This document shows, in pieces, positions 8,617-16,078 of a DNA stretch of 40,677 nucleotides. Source of the stretch: SYAC01 sp046048055 (GTDB lineage: Bacteria > Planctomycetota > Phycisphaerae > Phycisphaerales > SM1A02); assembly GCA_046048055.1 (NCBI GenBank), contig JBJOGW010000024.1, forward strand, positions 1-40,677, given 5' to 3'. Numbering within the stretch: the first letter of the stretch is position 1; each line of letters starts with the position of its first letter. The notes under the pieces were generated by a model. The model was not told where the DNA came from. It searched no databases and saw nothing but the letters and a program-made list of their open reading frames with translations. Position numbers and translations under genes: made by a program.

Positions 8617-9489
8617 ATGCGAAAGCGGTTCCGAACCGTCTGGATCTCGGACGTTCATCTGGGCAGCAACACCGTCCGGGGCGCGGACCTGAGCCACTTT
8701 CTGCGGCACATCAGCTGTGACCGTCTCTATCTGGTCGGCGACATCGTCGACATGTGGCGATTGCGACAGCGATGGCGATGGCCTGCCTGCCACAACGACG
8801 TGGTGCGGCGTCTGCTCAAGCTGGCCAGCAAGGGCGTGGAGGTGATCTGGATCCCGGGCAACCACGATGACGCCATCCGACCCTACGACGGCCTGTCGAT
8901 CGGCGGCATCCGGGTCGAACTGATGAGCGCCCACGAGACCGCCGACGGCCGGCGGCTGCTGGTGACCCACGGCGACCATCACGACCTGGTGGTCTGCTCG
9001 AGCAAGGCGCTCGCCACCCTGGGCAGCGTGGGATATGACCTGTTGCTGGGCCTGAACCGCATCTGGAACGGCATCCGCCGCCGGGTGGGGCTGCCATACC
9101 ACTCGCTCTCGCAGGCGATCAAGGATCGCGTGAAGAGCGCGTGCGCGGTGATCAGCCGCTTCGAGGATGCCCTGGAGGCGGAGGCCCGTCGAGGCGGCTT
9201 CCACGGCGTGGTCTGCGGCCACATCCACAAGGCGGAGTGCCGCGCCAAGGAAGGCTTCATCTATCTCAATTGCGGTGACTGGGTGGAGAGCTGCACCGCG
9301 CTGGTCGAGCACGCCGACGGAAGCCTGGAGATCCTGGATGGGCTGGCCTTCAACGAGCGCATCCGGGCCGAGAAGGCCGCGAGCCGGGTTGAGGAGCCGG
9401 CCGATGAGACGGAGGCGTGGCCCGAACCGCACCTGGGACTTCGCAGCGGAGAACTGGCACGACGATGGAACGAACTCTTCGCAGCGTGA
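8617..9489 (+). CDS. LpxH-like UDP-2,3-diacylglucosamine diphosphatase / metallophosphoesterase
   Basis: A calcineurin-like metallophosphoesterase of 290 residues with all metal-binding blocks: WISDVHLGS, YLVGDIVDMWR, IPGNHDDAIR, VTHGDHHDLV and VVCGHIHKAE. The layout, with a long helical insert between HGDHHD and GHIH (VGYDLLLGLNRIWNGIRRR), matches the COG2908 UDP-2,3-diacylglucosamine pyrophosphatase relatives involved in lipid A synthesis, although substrate cannot be read from sequence. I chose ATG 8617 because the conserved domain starts just after it; an upstream ATG at 8557 adds 20 residues of low-complexity character. No strong ribosome site precedes either. A 12-bp palindrome (CGACGATCGTCG, 8595-8606) lies between the two starts. 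The 3' end overlaps the next gene by 25 nt, suggesting a lipid or glycolipid operon. Confidence 0.8.
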   Translation: MRKRFRTVWISDVHLGSNTVRGADLSHFLRHISCDRLYLVGDIVDMWRLRQRWRWPACHNDVVRRLLKLASKGVEVIWIPGNHDDAIRPYDGLSIGGIRVELMSAHETADGRRLLVTHGDHHDLVVCSSKALATLGSVGYDLLLGLNRIWNGIRRRVGLPYHSLSQAIKDRVKSACAVISRFEDALEAEARRGGFHGVVCGHIHKAECRAKEGFIYLNCGDWVESCTALVEHADGSLEILDGLAFNERIRAEKAASRVEEPADETEAWPEPHLGLRSGELARRWNELFAA

Positions 9490-10640
9490 GCGTGCTCTCG
9501 GCCGGCGTGGGCGCCGGCCACATGCGTGCCGCCCATGCCGTGGCCACGTCGCTGGGCCAGGGAACGTCGGTCCCGAGGGTCCAGGTGCAGGACGTGCTCG
9601 AGCACGCCACCGCCGGGTTTCGCGCCATGTACCGCGACACCTACGTGGCCATGGCGGCCAACACCCCCCGGCTGGTGGGCTGGCTCTATGACCGGGCCGA
9701 CGCCCCGTGGGCCGAGCGCCGCTATGCGCGCATGGTCGAGCGACTGGCGCTTCGGGGCTGGATGCGGCGTCTCCTTCGCGACCCGCCCGATGCCATCGTG
9801 TGCACGCACTTTCTGCCAGCCTCGCTGGTTCATCACCTGCGCACGCGGCATGGACTCCGGAGTTCGCTCACCACCGTGGTCACCGATCTGGACGTGCACG
9901 GGCTGTGGCTGGACGGCACGTGCGACCACTGGTGCGTGGCCGGGAACGAGGCGGGCGAGATCGTGCGCAGGGCCGGCGTGCCCGGCCACACGGTGCACGT
10001 GACCGGCATTCCCATCGCCGAGGAGTTCCGGCACCTGCCCACGCGCGAGGCGGCGCGACGCCACCTGGGCGTTCCGCTGAACCGGCCGCTGATCCTCTTC
10101 AGCACCGGCGGATGCTGCCTGGGCCCGGTGGAGCAGACCTTCGGCTCACTGCAGGAACTTGCCGGACACGCCACGGTGGTGGCCATCTGCGGCCACAACC
10201 GAGTTGCGCACGACCGGCTGCAACGCATGGTGCCGGCCGACATGGGCGATGCCGTGCGCGTGGTGGGACTCACGCACGAAATGCACCATTGGATGGCGGC
10301 GGCCGATCTGCTGGTGGGCAAGCCGGGCGGGCTCACCAGCAGCGAGGCCCGCGCCGCGGGACTTCCCATGGTGGCCATTCACCCGATTCCCGGCCAGGAG
10401 GAGCGCAACCTGGCGCACCTGCTCGAGTGGGGCGCCGCGATCGCGTGCCACACGCCAGCCACGCTCTCCTGGCGCATCGAGAGGCTGCTGGCGGATCCGG
10501 CCCGGATGGCCGCCATGCGAAAGGCGGCGCGCGACAGCGCGTATCCCGACGCGGCATGCACCGTGGCCGCGGTGGTGCGCCACGCCGCGGATCCCGCCCG
10601 CACGATCAAGCCGTCGGCAACCCTAGACTCGGCGGCGTGA
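9465..10640 (+). CDS. MGDG synthase / UgtP-like diacylglycerol glycosyltransferase
   Basis: A 391-residue GT28-type glycosyltransferase. The N-terminal half starts SVLSAGVGAGHMRAAHAV, the glycine loop of the MGDG synthase N-terminal domain, and contains the family features DVLEHATAGFRAMYRDTYVAM and VCTHFLPASLV. The C-terminal half holds the nucleotide-sugar site VGKPGGLTSSEARAAGLPMV. These enzymes transfer galactose or glucose to diacylglycerol at the cytoplasmic membrane face; the sugar used here is not known. A GGAG stands 13 nt before ATG 9465, inside the upstream phosphoesterase gene, so the two are probably co-translated. Its own 3' end overlaps nagZ through a GTGA stop-start junction. 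A role in membrane glycolipid synthesis is inferred from family and context. Confidence 0.8.
   Translation: MERTLRSVSVLSAGVGAGHMRAAHAVATSLGQGTSVPRVQVQDVLEHATAGFRAMYRDTYVAMAANTPRLVGWLYDRADAPWAERRYARMVERLALRGWMRRLLRDPPDAIVCTHFLPASLVHHLRTRHGLRSSLTTVVTDLDVHGLWLDGTCDHWCVAGNEAGEIVRRAGVPGHTVHVTGIPIAEEFRHLPTREAARRHLGVPLNRPLILFSTGGCCLGPVEQTFGSLQELAGHATVVAICGHNRVAHDRLQRMVPADMGDAVRVVGLTHEMHHWMAAADLLVGKPGGLTSSEARAAGLPMVAIHPIPGQEERNLAHLLEWGAAIACHTPATLSWRIERLLADPARMAAMRKAARDSAYPDAACTVAAVVRHAADPARTIKPSATLDSAA
10624..10629 (+). promoter_or_regulatory. -10 hexamer TAGACT before nagZ
   Basis: TAGACT ends 7 nt before the GTG of nagZ at 10637, inside the 3' end of the glycosyltransferase gene. It could give nagZ an internal leaderless promoter in addition to read-through from upstream. 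Confidence 0.45.
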
Positions 10641-11665
10641 CGCGTCCGGCATCGCCCCTGACCCTTGCGCATCGACTGGTCTGCATCGGATTCGAGGGCC
10701 ACGAGCTGCCGGAGGCGTCGGCGGCGCTGCTTCGGGGCGGTGTGCGGACCGTGATCCTGTTCACCCGCAACTTCCGGGACGCCAGGCAGCTTGCGGCGCT
10801 GACCGACCGGATCCAGCAGGCCGCCGATGGCCAGGCGCTGATCATGGTGGACCAGGAGGGCGGACGGGTGCAGCGCTTCCGCGGCCACGGATTTCCCGAC
10901 ACGCCTTCGGGACGATGTCAGGGCGCCGGGGGCATGGAGGCGGTCACGCGGGCCAATGCCGCGTGCGCCCGCGCGCTCCGCGCGGCCGGCATCCGCATGA
11001 ACCTGGCGCCGGTGCTGGATGTGGACAGCAATCCGGCCAATCCGGTGATCGGCGACCGCGCCTTCGGAAGCGACCCTTCGCTGGTGGCGGCGTGCGGTGT
11101 TGCGGCGATCGCCGCCATGCAGGGTGAGGGCGTCCTCGCCTGCGGGAAGCACTTCCCGGGCCATGGCGACACCAGCGTGGACAGCCACCTGGACCTGCCT
11201 GTGCTGCCGCACGACATGGATCGGCTTCGCCGCGTGGAGTTGCAGCCCTTCGTGGCCGCGATCCGCGCAGGCATCGACGCCATCATGACGGCGCACGTTC
11301 GCTTCGACCGGATCGATCCGCAGGTGCCCGCCACGCTCTCGCCCGCCGTGATCGGCGGACTGCTGCGCGGCGAGCTGGGCTTTGATGGCGTGGTGATCAC
11401 CGACGACTTCGAGATGCAGGCGATCGCTGAACGCTGGGACGTGGGCGAGGCGGCGGTGCGGGCGGTGGAGGCCGGTTGCGACCTGGTGCTGGTCTGCCAC
11501 CGTCTCGACAGGCAGGAGCGGGCGATCCAGGCCCTGGCCGGGGCGATCGACTCCCAACGCCTGTCGCTCGAGCGCATGCGGCGATCGTCCCTTCGCATCC
11601 AGCGGCTTCTGGATCGCCCGGACGTCACGTTCGGTCCGGAACCCGGCTCCCGCTCCCTGGCATGA
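10637..11665 (+). CDS. nagZ: beta-N-acetylhexosaminidase (glycoside hydrolase family 3, NagZ-like)
   Basis: A 342-residue single-domain family 3 glycosidase. Signature blocks are VDQEGGRVQRF (residues 71-81), LAPVLDVDSNPANPVIGDRAFG (123-144), the histidine loop KHFPGHGDTSVDSHLDLP (171-188) and VVITDDFEM (about 252-260) carrying the nucleophilic aspartate. The PGHGDTSVDSH loop is characteristic of NagZ, which cleaves N-acetylglucosamine from muropeptides during peptidoglycan recycling; about 340 residues is the usual length. The absence of a signal peptide fits a cytoplasmic enzyme. The start is the GTG whose last two bases begin the TGA of the preceding gene. NagZ also lies near ycfL-lpoB in E. 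coli; here it is a few kilobases away on the other strand. Confidence 0.88.
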   Translation: MTRPASPLTLAHRLVCIGFEGHELPEASAALLRGGVRTVILFTRNFRDARQLAALTDRIQQAADGQALIMVDQEGGRVQRFRGHGFPDTPSGRCQGAGGMEAVTRANAACARALRAAGIRMNLAPVLDVDSNPANPVIGDRAFGSDPSLVAACGVAAIAAMQGEGVLACGKHFPGHGDTSVDSHLDLPVLPHDMDRLRRVELQPFVAAIRAGIDAIMTAHVRFDRIDPQVPATLSPAVIGGLLRGELGFDGVVITDDFEMQAIAERWDVGEAAVRAVEAGCDLVLVCHRLDRQERAIQALAGAIDSQRLSLERMRRSSLRIQRLLDRPDVTFGPEPGSRSLA

Positions 11666-11691
11666 ACGTGGCCCGCCGCAGCAGCGGCACG

Positions 11692-11697
11692 TATGCT
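11692..11697 (+). promoter_or_regulatory. probable -10 box TATGCT for the SYLF lipoprotein gene
   Basis: TATGCT lies in the 82-nt gap after nagZ, about 50 nt before ATG 11748. The leader includes a CTGGAG ribosome site. No clear -35 is seen. Confidence 0.4.
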
Positions 11698-11747
11698 CCA
11701 CCCCCGAACGCGTCGGAACCCCTCGCCCTCCACTGGAGACCGTCCTC

Positions 11748-12395
11748 ATGCTTGCCCGCCTCGCCTCGATCGTCGTCCTTGTCGCATCCGCGATCCTTCC
11801 GATCGGCTGCGGTGCCAGCACCATGAGCGCCCGCATCAGCGACGCGCAAGTGGACCTGTCCAAGGTGCAGGCCAGCGCCGAGAAGCCCACCAAGGAGGAC
11901 CTGAAGGACATGAAGGGCGTGGCGCTGATGAGCGTGGGCCAGGGCGGCGTGGGCATCGGTGGCGAGGGCGGCGGAGGCGTGATCCTGAAGCGCGTCGATG
12001 GCGGCTGGGGCGCGCCGTTCGCCTTCGACGCCGCGGCAGGCTCGATCGGCCTGCAGTTGGGTGGTCAGGTCAAGCACATCCTGGTGGTGTTCTATGAGGA
12101 AGGTGCGCTGAAGCAGTTCGCCATGGGCGGCATGCAACTTCTGGCCGTGGGCGAGGGAACCGGCGGATCCGCCTCGGGCAACACGCGCGCCACCAACGTG
12201 CAGTACAAGCCATTCATCGCGGGCTCCGGCCTGTACGGAGGCCTGCAGCTGGGAGGCCTGAATTTCACGCCCGCCAAGGAAGTCAACAGCGCCACTTACG
12301 GACCCTCGGCCTCCATGGAGGACATCCTGAACGGCAAGGTGGCGGCCCCGACCGGGAGCAGCGGGCTGATCGCGTCGCTCGACGCGTTGCGTTGA
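11748..12395 (+). CDS. SYLF-domain (Ysc84-like) lipoprotein
   Basis: A 215-residue lipoprotein with lipobox LPIGC (Cys21). After a polar linker the body is the glycine-rich SYLF/Ysc84 domain: KGVALMSVGQGGVGIGGEGGGGVILKR, FAFDAAAGSIGLQLGGQVKHILVVFYEEGALKQF, and near the end YKPFIAGSGLYGGLQLGGLNFTPAKEVNSATYG. SYLF domains bind phosphoinositides and actin regulators in eukaryotes; the bacterial lipoproteins are widespread but their role is not established. The periplasmic side of the outer membrane is the likely location, though the sorting signal cannot be decided. A CTGGAG site precedes ATG 11748. It stands alone, with its own promoter and a converging minus-strand operon downstream. Confidence 0.85.
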   Translation: MLARLASIVVLVASAILPIGCGASTMSARISDAQVDLSKVQASAEKPTKEDLKDMKGVALMSVGQGGVGIGGEGGGGVILKRVDGGWGAPFAFDAAAGSIGLQLGGQVKHILVVFYEEGALKQFAMGGMQLLAVGEGTGGSASGNTRATNVQYKPFIAGSGLYGGLQLGGLNFTPAKEVNSATYGPSASMEDILNGKVAAPTGSSGLIASLDALR

Positions 12396-12408
12396 GTCAG
12401 CCGATCCG

Positions 12409-12597
12409 TCACGCAAGCACGAACAGCTTCGCGGCCATCAGGCCTGCCGCCTGCATGATGGTCGGCATCACCCATCCCGCGTCGCGCGAGCGTGCCTGGA
12501 GCGGGATCACCGCGGGCAGCCCATCCAGGCCGGTCGCGGGCCAGATCCACCACGAATCGCTCCTGATGGGTGCGTGGCGCGATCGGGGCCTGGGCAT
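12409..12597 (-). CDS. possible small ORF downstream of the hydrolase gene
   Basis: An open frame of 62 codons lies in the 243-nt gap between the SYLF gene and the alpha/beta hydrolase gene. It reads MPRPRSRHAPIRSD and ends IMQAAGLMAAKLFVLA. Third positions are mostly G or C in the second half, as in real genes here, but there is no ribosome site before the ATG and I recognise no family. It may be a decayed or non-coding stretch. The rest of this gap shows no terminator or repeat. Confidence 0.2.
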   Translation of the reverse strand: MPRPRSRHAPIRSDSWWIWPATGLDGLPAVIPLQARSRDAGWVMPTIMQAAGLMAAKLFVLA

Positions 12598-12638
12598 CCA
12601 CCACGTCAGGAACCATCGCGGGCGATGTCGAGCCCAGT

Positions 12639-13631
12639 TCAGCTGCCACCACCGGCCCTGGACCTGAGGAACGCCGTGATCGCGCGCCGCGTCCACTCGG
12701 GCTGGTCGCTGAAGGGAACGTGCCCGGCGTCATCGATCATGGTGCCGGTGGCCAGCGGCACGCGCTCCAGAAAGACGCGGAACATGCTCGGATCGGTCAC
12801 GCGGTCGCGGCGACCCCACACCAGCAGCGTCGGGCACCGGATGCGCGACAGTTCCTCGGTGAGCCCGTCGAGCAGGAACGCCCGCATGGACTCCACGATC
12901 TTCAGCCGCTCGGCTCGGGTGCGCACGGCCTCGGCCGTGGCGTAGGACCGGAACTGCCACGGAACGGGCGGCGGCCGATCGAACACCAGCCCGAGCACCC
13001 GGTCGAAGTCCGCCTCGGTGGTGATGTCCAGCGGATTCTCGCCGCGTCCGATGCGCTCCATGAAGCCGTTCTGCTCCGGAGCGCGGACACCCGCCGGCGC
13101 CACCAGCACCAGACGCCCCACCCGGTCCGGGTGCAGCACGGCCACATGCGCGGCGATCGCGCCGCCCATGCTGGTGCCCAGCAGGTCAAAACGCCGCCAG
13201 CCCATCGCATCGGCAAAGGCGATCACCTGCGCTGCGTACCAGTCCGCGTTGTGGTCCTCACCCGTGTGGAACGGGTGCCTCCCAAACCCCGGCAGGTCCG
13301 GCGCCACGCAGCGATGCCCGTCACGGAACCAGGGCATCATGGTCATCATGGCCTCGCGGCTGGTTCCGAATCCGTGCAGCATGAGCAGCGGAGGTCTGGC
13401 CGGGTCGCCCGCGGCCAGGTAGCCCCATGCATGACCCTGCACCGGCACCGAGCCCGTCTCCAATCCCAGCGCCACGTATGCCACGCGCGTCATCAGCGGC
13501 ACGAAGAGCGACGGCGTGAACCACACCACGCTTCCCGCCGCCACCAGCACGACCACGAGAGCCACCATCCCCGCCAGCACCCGTTGCAGACGCCGCCTCG
13601 GCGCACGACGCATCGGGAGCACGGTGGTCAT
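12639..13631 (-). CDS. membrane-anchored alpha/beta hydrolase
   Basis: A 330-residue protein with an N-terminal membrane anchor (residues about 18-42, VLAGMVALVVVLVAAGSVVWF) and an alpha/beta hydrolase domain. The oxyanion region is LLMLHGFGTSREAMM, the nucleophile elbow is LLGTSMGGAIAAHVA (G-x-S-x-G), the acid is in LLVWGRRDRVTD and the histidine in DDAGHVPFSDQPE. The overall plan resembles 2-hydroxy-6-oxo-dienoate hydrolase relatives and periplasmic or membrane-tethered esterases; substrate is unknown. The ATG at 13631 overlaps the TGA of aguA (ATGA), so it is translationally coupled to the putrescine genes. Whether it acts in the same pathway is not known. Confidence 0.8.
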   Translation of the reverse strand: MTTVLPMRRAPRRRLQRVLAGMVALVVVLVAAGSVVWFTPSLFVPLMTRVAYVALGLETGSVPVQGHAWGYLAAGDPARPPLLMLHGFGTSREAMMTMMPWFRDGHRCVAPDLPGFGRHPFHTGEDHNADWYAAQVIAFADAMGWRRFDLLGTSMGGAIAAHVAVLHPDRVGRLVLVAPAGVRAPEQNGFMERIGRGENPLDITTEADFDRVLGLVFDRPPPVPWQFRSYATAEAVRTRAERLKIVESMRAFLLDGLTEELSRIRCPTLLVWGRRDRVTDPSMFRVFLERVPLATGTMIDDAGHVPFSDQPEWTRRAITAFLRSRAGGGS

Positions 13632-14650
13632 GCCTCGGCCGGCTGGTGGCAACTCAGGCAGTGCAGGCTGCCGAGCCCCACCACCAGGTGCCGAGCCATC
13701 ACCGGCACGGCCCGGTGACCGCTGGCCTGCTCCAGGCGTTGGCAGGCCACCTCGTCGCTGGCGCCGCCGAAGCACGGCACGAACACGCAGCCGTTGGCGA
13801 AGAGAAAGTTGGCGTGGCTGGCGGGAAGCATGCGCCGCCCTCCGGGACCGAACCGGTCCGCCGGAAAGTCGTGATGGATCGGCTCGGGCGAAGGCAGTTC
13901 CACCAGTTCCAGCCGCCCGCCCCGTTCGCAGCGTGCCGACTGCAGCGCCTGCCAGTTGGCCTCGAGCATGGCGTGGTCGGGATGCCCCGCCGGCGCGCGC
14001 ACCGCCGCCACCACGTCGCGACGCACGAACCGGGCCAGGTCATCCACGTGTCCATCGGTGTCGTCGCCCTCGATCCCCCCGGGAAGCCAGACGATGTTGT
14101 CCGCGCCCAGCGCCTCGCGCAGCATGCCCTCGATGCCCTCACCCCCGGACCGGGGATTTCGGTTGACGTTCTCCAGGCACTGCCGCGTGGTCAGCAGCGT
14201 GCCGTGGCCATTGCTGTCGATGCTTCCACCCTCCAGCACGAAGTCATGTCGCCACATGGGCATGCCCAGCTCGGGTTCCAGTCGATCCGGCACGGCATCA
14301 TCCAGCGACCGCACCTCGTACTTGCCGCCCCAGCCGTTGAAGGTGAACGCGTGCGCCGCCACGCGGCCCGCGGCATCCTTCACGAACACCGGTCCAAAGT
14401 CCCGGATCCACGAGTCGTTGGTGGGAATGCCCAGCTCGTCCGTGGTGCGCACGCGAACCACCCGCTCCATGGCCCGTCGCCACGCCTCCCACTCGACCTG
14501 CGCCCCTTCCAGACACCCCGGCCAGGTCTCGTGGTTGTGGGGGCGCACCAGCCACACGCACGCCAGCGCGTCCCACTCGGCCGGCATGCGAAAGCCCTGA
14601 CTGGCCGCGCTGCGATCCGTGCGCACCGCGGCATGCGGCGCGGCGCTCAC
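13628..14650 (-). CDS. aguA: agmatine deiminase
   Basis: A 340-residue member of the peptidylarginine-deiminase-like family. Signature blocks are FRMPAEWDALACVWLVRPHNHETWPG (20-45), NDSWIRDFGPVFV (78-90), FNGWGGKY, the EGGSIDSNGHGTLLTT...NRNP loop (140-166), WLPGGIEGDDTDGHVDDLARF (188-208) and GLGSLHCLSCHQP, in which Cys331 is the expected nucleophile. The enzyme converts agmatine to N-carbamoylputrescine and ammonia. The C-terminal motif is usually GGGxIHCITQQ, so GLGSLHCLSCHQP is a mild variant with an extra cysteine. It starts at GTG 14650, which overlaps the TGA of aubB's neighbour position (the amidase gene) as GTGA, and ends by overlapping the hydrolase start. No arginine decarboxylase gene is in the window to make the agmatine. 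Confidence 0.88.
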   Translation of the reverse strand: MSAAPHAAVRTDRSAASQGFRMPAEWDALACVWLVRPHNHETWPGCLEGAQVEWEAWRRAMERVVRVRTTDELGIPTNDSWIRDFGPVFVKDAAGRVAAHAFTFNGWGGKYEVRSLDDAVPDRLEPELGMPMWRHDFVLEGGSIDSNGHGTLLTTRQCLENVNRNPRSGGEGIEGMLREALGADNIVWLPGGIEGDDTDGHVDDLARFVRRDVVAAVRAPAGHPDHAMLEANWQALQSARCERGGRLELVELPSPEPIHHDFPADRFGPGGRRMLPASHANFLFANGCVFVPCFGGASDEVACQRLEQASGHRAVPVMARHLVVGLGSLHCLSCHQPAEA

Positions 14651-15522
14651 GCCTGATCCCCGTAGCGGCGGGCCAGTCCCTGATAGGCGTCGATGCGACG
14701 GTCGCGCAGGAACGGCCAGCCGCGGCGAAGTTCCTCGATGCGGCCCAGATCCACGTCCGCCACGAGCACCTCTTCCCGGTCCACGCTGCCCTCGCACACC
14801 ACCTCGCCACCCGGATCCACCAGCATGCTGCCGCCCCAGAACTGCAGATCGTCCTCGGTGCCCACGCGGTTCACCGCCGCCACCCAGATGCCGTTGGCGA
14901 TGGCATGGGCCCGATGCATGAGTTGCCACGCCTCGCGCTGCTGCCTTCGGTCTCGCTCCGTCTCGCCGTGCCACCATCCGATGGCGGTGGGGTAGAACAG
15001 GATCTCGGCTCCCTGCAGTGCCGTCAGCCTTGCCGCTTCGGGATACCACTGGTCCCAGCAGACCAGCATGCCCACGTGCGCGTCACGCCCACGAACGCTC
15101 TGCCAGCCCAGATCCCCGGGCGTGAAGTAGAACTTCTCGTAGTACCTCGGATCGTCCGGGATGTGCATCTTGCGATATCGACCCGCAACGTTCCCCGCGG
15201 TGTCCATGAACACGGCGGTGTTGTGGTACAGGCCCGCGGCCCGACGCTCGTACAGCGATCCCACGATCTCCACCTGCAGTTCGCGGGCCAGGCGACCCAG
15301 GAACGCCGTGGTGGGACCAGGAACGGGCTCGGCCAGGTCCATGCGGGACGAGTCCTCCACTTGGCAGAAGTACGGCCCACAGAAGAGTTCCTGCGTGCAC
15401 AGGATGCGCGCTCCGCGCTCCTTGGCCTGCCGGGCCATGGCCTCGACGCGCTGCAGAACGCTCGCGCGAGGCTCACTGGGTGGTGCGGCGTGTTGAAGCA
15501 GCGCAACGCGTGTGGTGGTCAT
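14647..15522 (-). CDS. aguB: N-carbamoylputrescine amidase
   Basis: A 291-residue nitrilase-superfamily amidase. The catalytic triad is visible: Glu45 in CTQELFCGPYFC, Lys118 in YRKMHIPDDPRYYEKFYF, and Cys155 in GMLVCWDQWYPEAAR. The YYEKFYFTPGD and IGWWHGE stretches are diagnostic for AguB, which hydrolyses N-carbamoylputrescine to putrescine, carbon dioxide and ammonia. Length is normal for the family and there is no signal peptide. It is the first gene of aguB-aguA-hydrolase, all overlapping by 4 nt. ATG 15522 has no Shine-Dalgarno. A TACACT hexamer ends 10 nt upstream, so the mRNA leader can only be very short. Confidence 0.92.
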   Translation of the reverse strand: MTTTRVALLQHAAPPSEPRASVLQRVEAMARQAKERGARILCTQELFCGPYFCQVEDSSRMDLAEPVPGPTTAFLGRLARELQVEIVGSLYERRAAGLYHNTAVFMDTAGNVAGRYRKMHIPDDPRYYEKFYFTPGDLGWQSVRGRDAHVGMLVCWDQWYPEAARLTALQGAEILFYPTAIGWWHGETERDRRQQREAWQLMHRAHAIANGIWVAAVNRVGTEDDLQFWGGSMLVDPGGEVVCEGSVDREEVLVADVDLGRIEELRRGWPFLRDRRIDAYQGLARRYGDQA

Positions 15523-15532
15523 GACGCCGCGA

Positions 15533-15538
15533 AGTGTA
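15533..15538 (-). promoter_or_regulatory. probable -10 box TACACT for the agmatine operon
   Basis: TACACT ends 10 nt before ATG 15522. The whole space to the divergent small membrane protein gene is 44 nt, and holds this box and an oppositely oriented TATCCT. The two promoters must share DNA upstream of their -10 boxes. Confidence 0.4.
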
Positions 15539-15553
15539 GCCCCGCACCATCGT

Positions 15554-15559
15554 TATCCT
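15554..15559 (+). promoter_or_regulatory. -10 hexamer TATCCT, leaderless type
   Basis: TATCCT ends 7 nt before ATG 15567 with no Shine-Dalgarno between. It faces away from the TACACT box of the agmatine operon. Confidence 0.45.
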
Positions 15560-15566
15560 TCCGCGC

Positions 15567-15890
15567 ATGCCGAGGTGGTGGCTCATCGTGATCGCGCTGG
15601 CCGGCGGCTGGCTGCTGGTGCTCGGTGCCGTGGAGTTCGGCATGTTCACGCGCATCTCGCTGGGTGCCGCCGACCGGTGGATCCGACCCGGCATCTTCGG
15701 GATCTGTGCCATCGCGGCGTTCCAGTGCGCCCGTGCCGGCAGCGCGGCGTGGTGCGGCATCCTGGCCTTTCTGGCGGCCATGCTCAATCCCATGGCGCCA
15801 CCGGATTGGGACACCGCCAGGTGGGAGCACGGATTCGAGATCGCCAGCGGGCTGCTCATGGCCGCCTTCAGCGTGCGCCAGTGGAAGTGA
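15567..15890 (+). CDS. small membrane protein, DUF6804-like
   Basis: A 107-residue protein with about four hydrophobic segments: residues 4-24 (WWLIVIALAGGWLLVLGAVEF), 40-56, 58-74 and 92-102. The motif LAAMLNPMAPPDW resembles the NPxxP motif after a membrane helix in DUF6804-type small membrane proteins, so that family is a tentative call. Function is unknown. It has its own leaderless-type promoter and stands alone, diverging from aguB and converging on the beta-propeller gene. Its TGA is directly followed by the left end of a 177-bp inverted-repeat element. Confidence 0.65.
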   Translation: MPRWWLIVIALAGGWLLVLGAVEFGMFTRISLGAADRWIRPGIFGICAIAAFQCARAGSAAWCGILAFLAAMLNPMAPPDWDTARWEHGFEIASGLLMAAFSVRQWK

Positions 15891-16067
15891 GTCGCCCCGC
15901 CCCACGCACCTGACCCGCACGCGGCCGCCTCGGCTCCGCTTCGCATGCGCCTCGGCTTAGCGCTTCTCGCTACCGCTCGACGCGGCCCATCTCGCGAATG
16001 TGACCCGTCTTCTCGCTGCGCTCGGCGCGATACCGCTTTGCGGGTCAGGTGCGTGGGGCGGGGCGAC
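15891..16067. repeat. 177-bp palindromic element with perfect 29-bp inverted ends
   Basis: The left arm (15891-15919, beginning GTCGCCCCGCCCCACG) is the exact reverse complement of the right arm (16039-16067). The 119-nt interior has further structure: TAGCG/CGCTA hairpin at 15959-15973, a second copy of TGACCCG at 16001-16007 able to pair with the right arm at 16041-16047, and two rough copies of CTTCTCGCT (near 15963 and 16009). It fills nearly all of the gap between two convergent genes, starting 1 nt after one stop codon and ending 11 nt before the other. No target duplication is visible at its ends. It could be a non-autonomous mobile (MITE- or REP-like) element that also serves as a two-way terminator. 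No coding sequence is seen in it. Confidence 0.8.
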
Positions 16068-16078
16068 GGAACCGTGCG

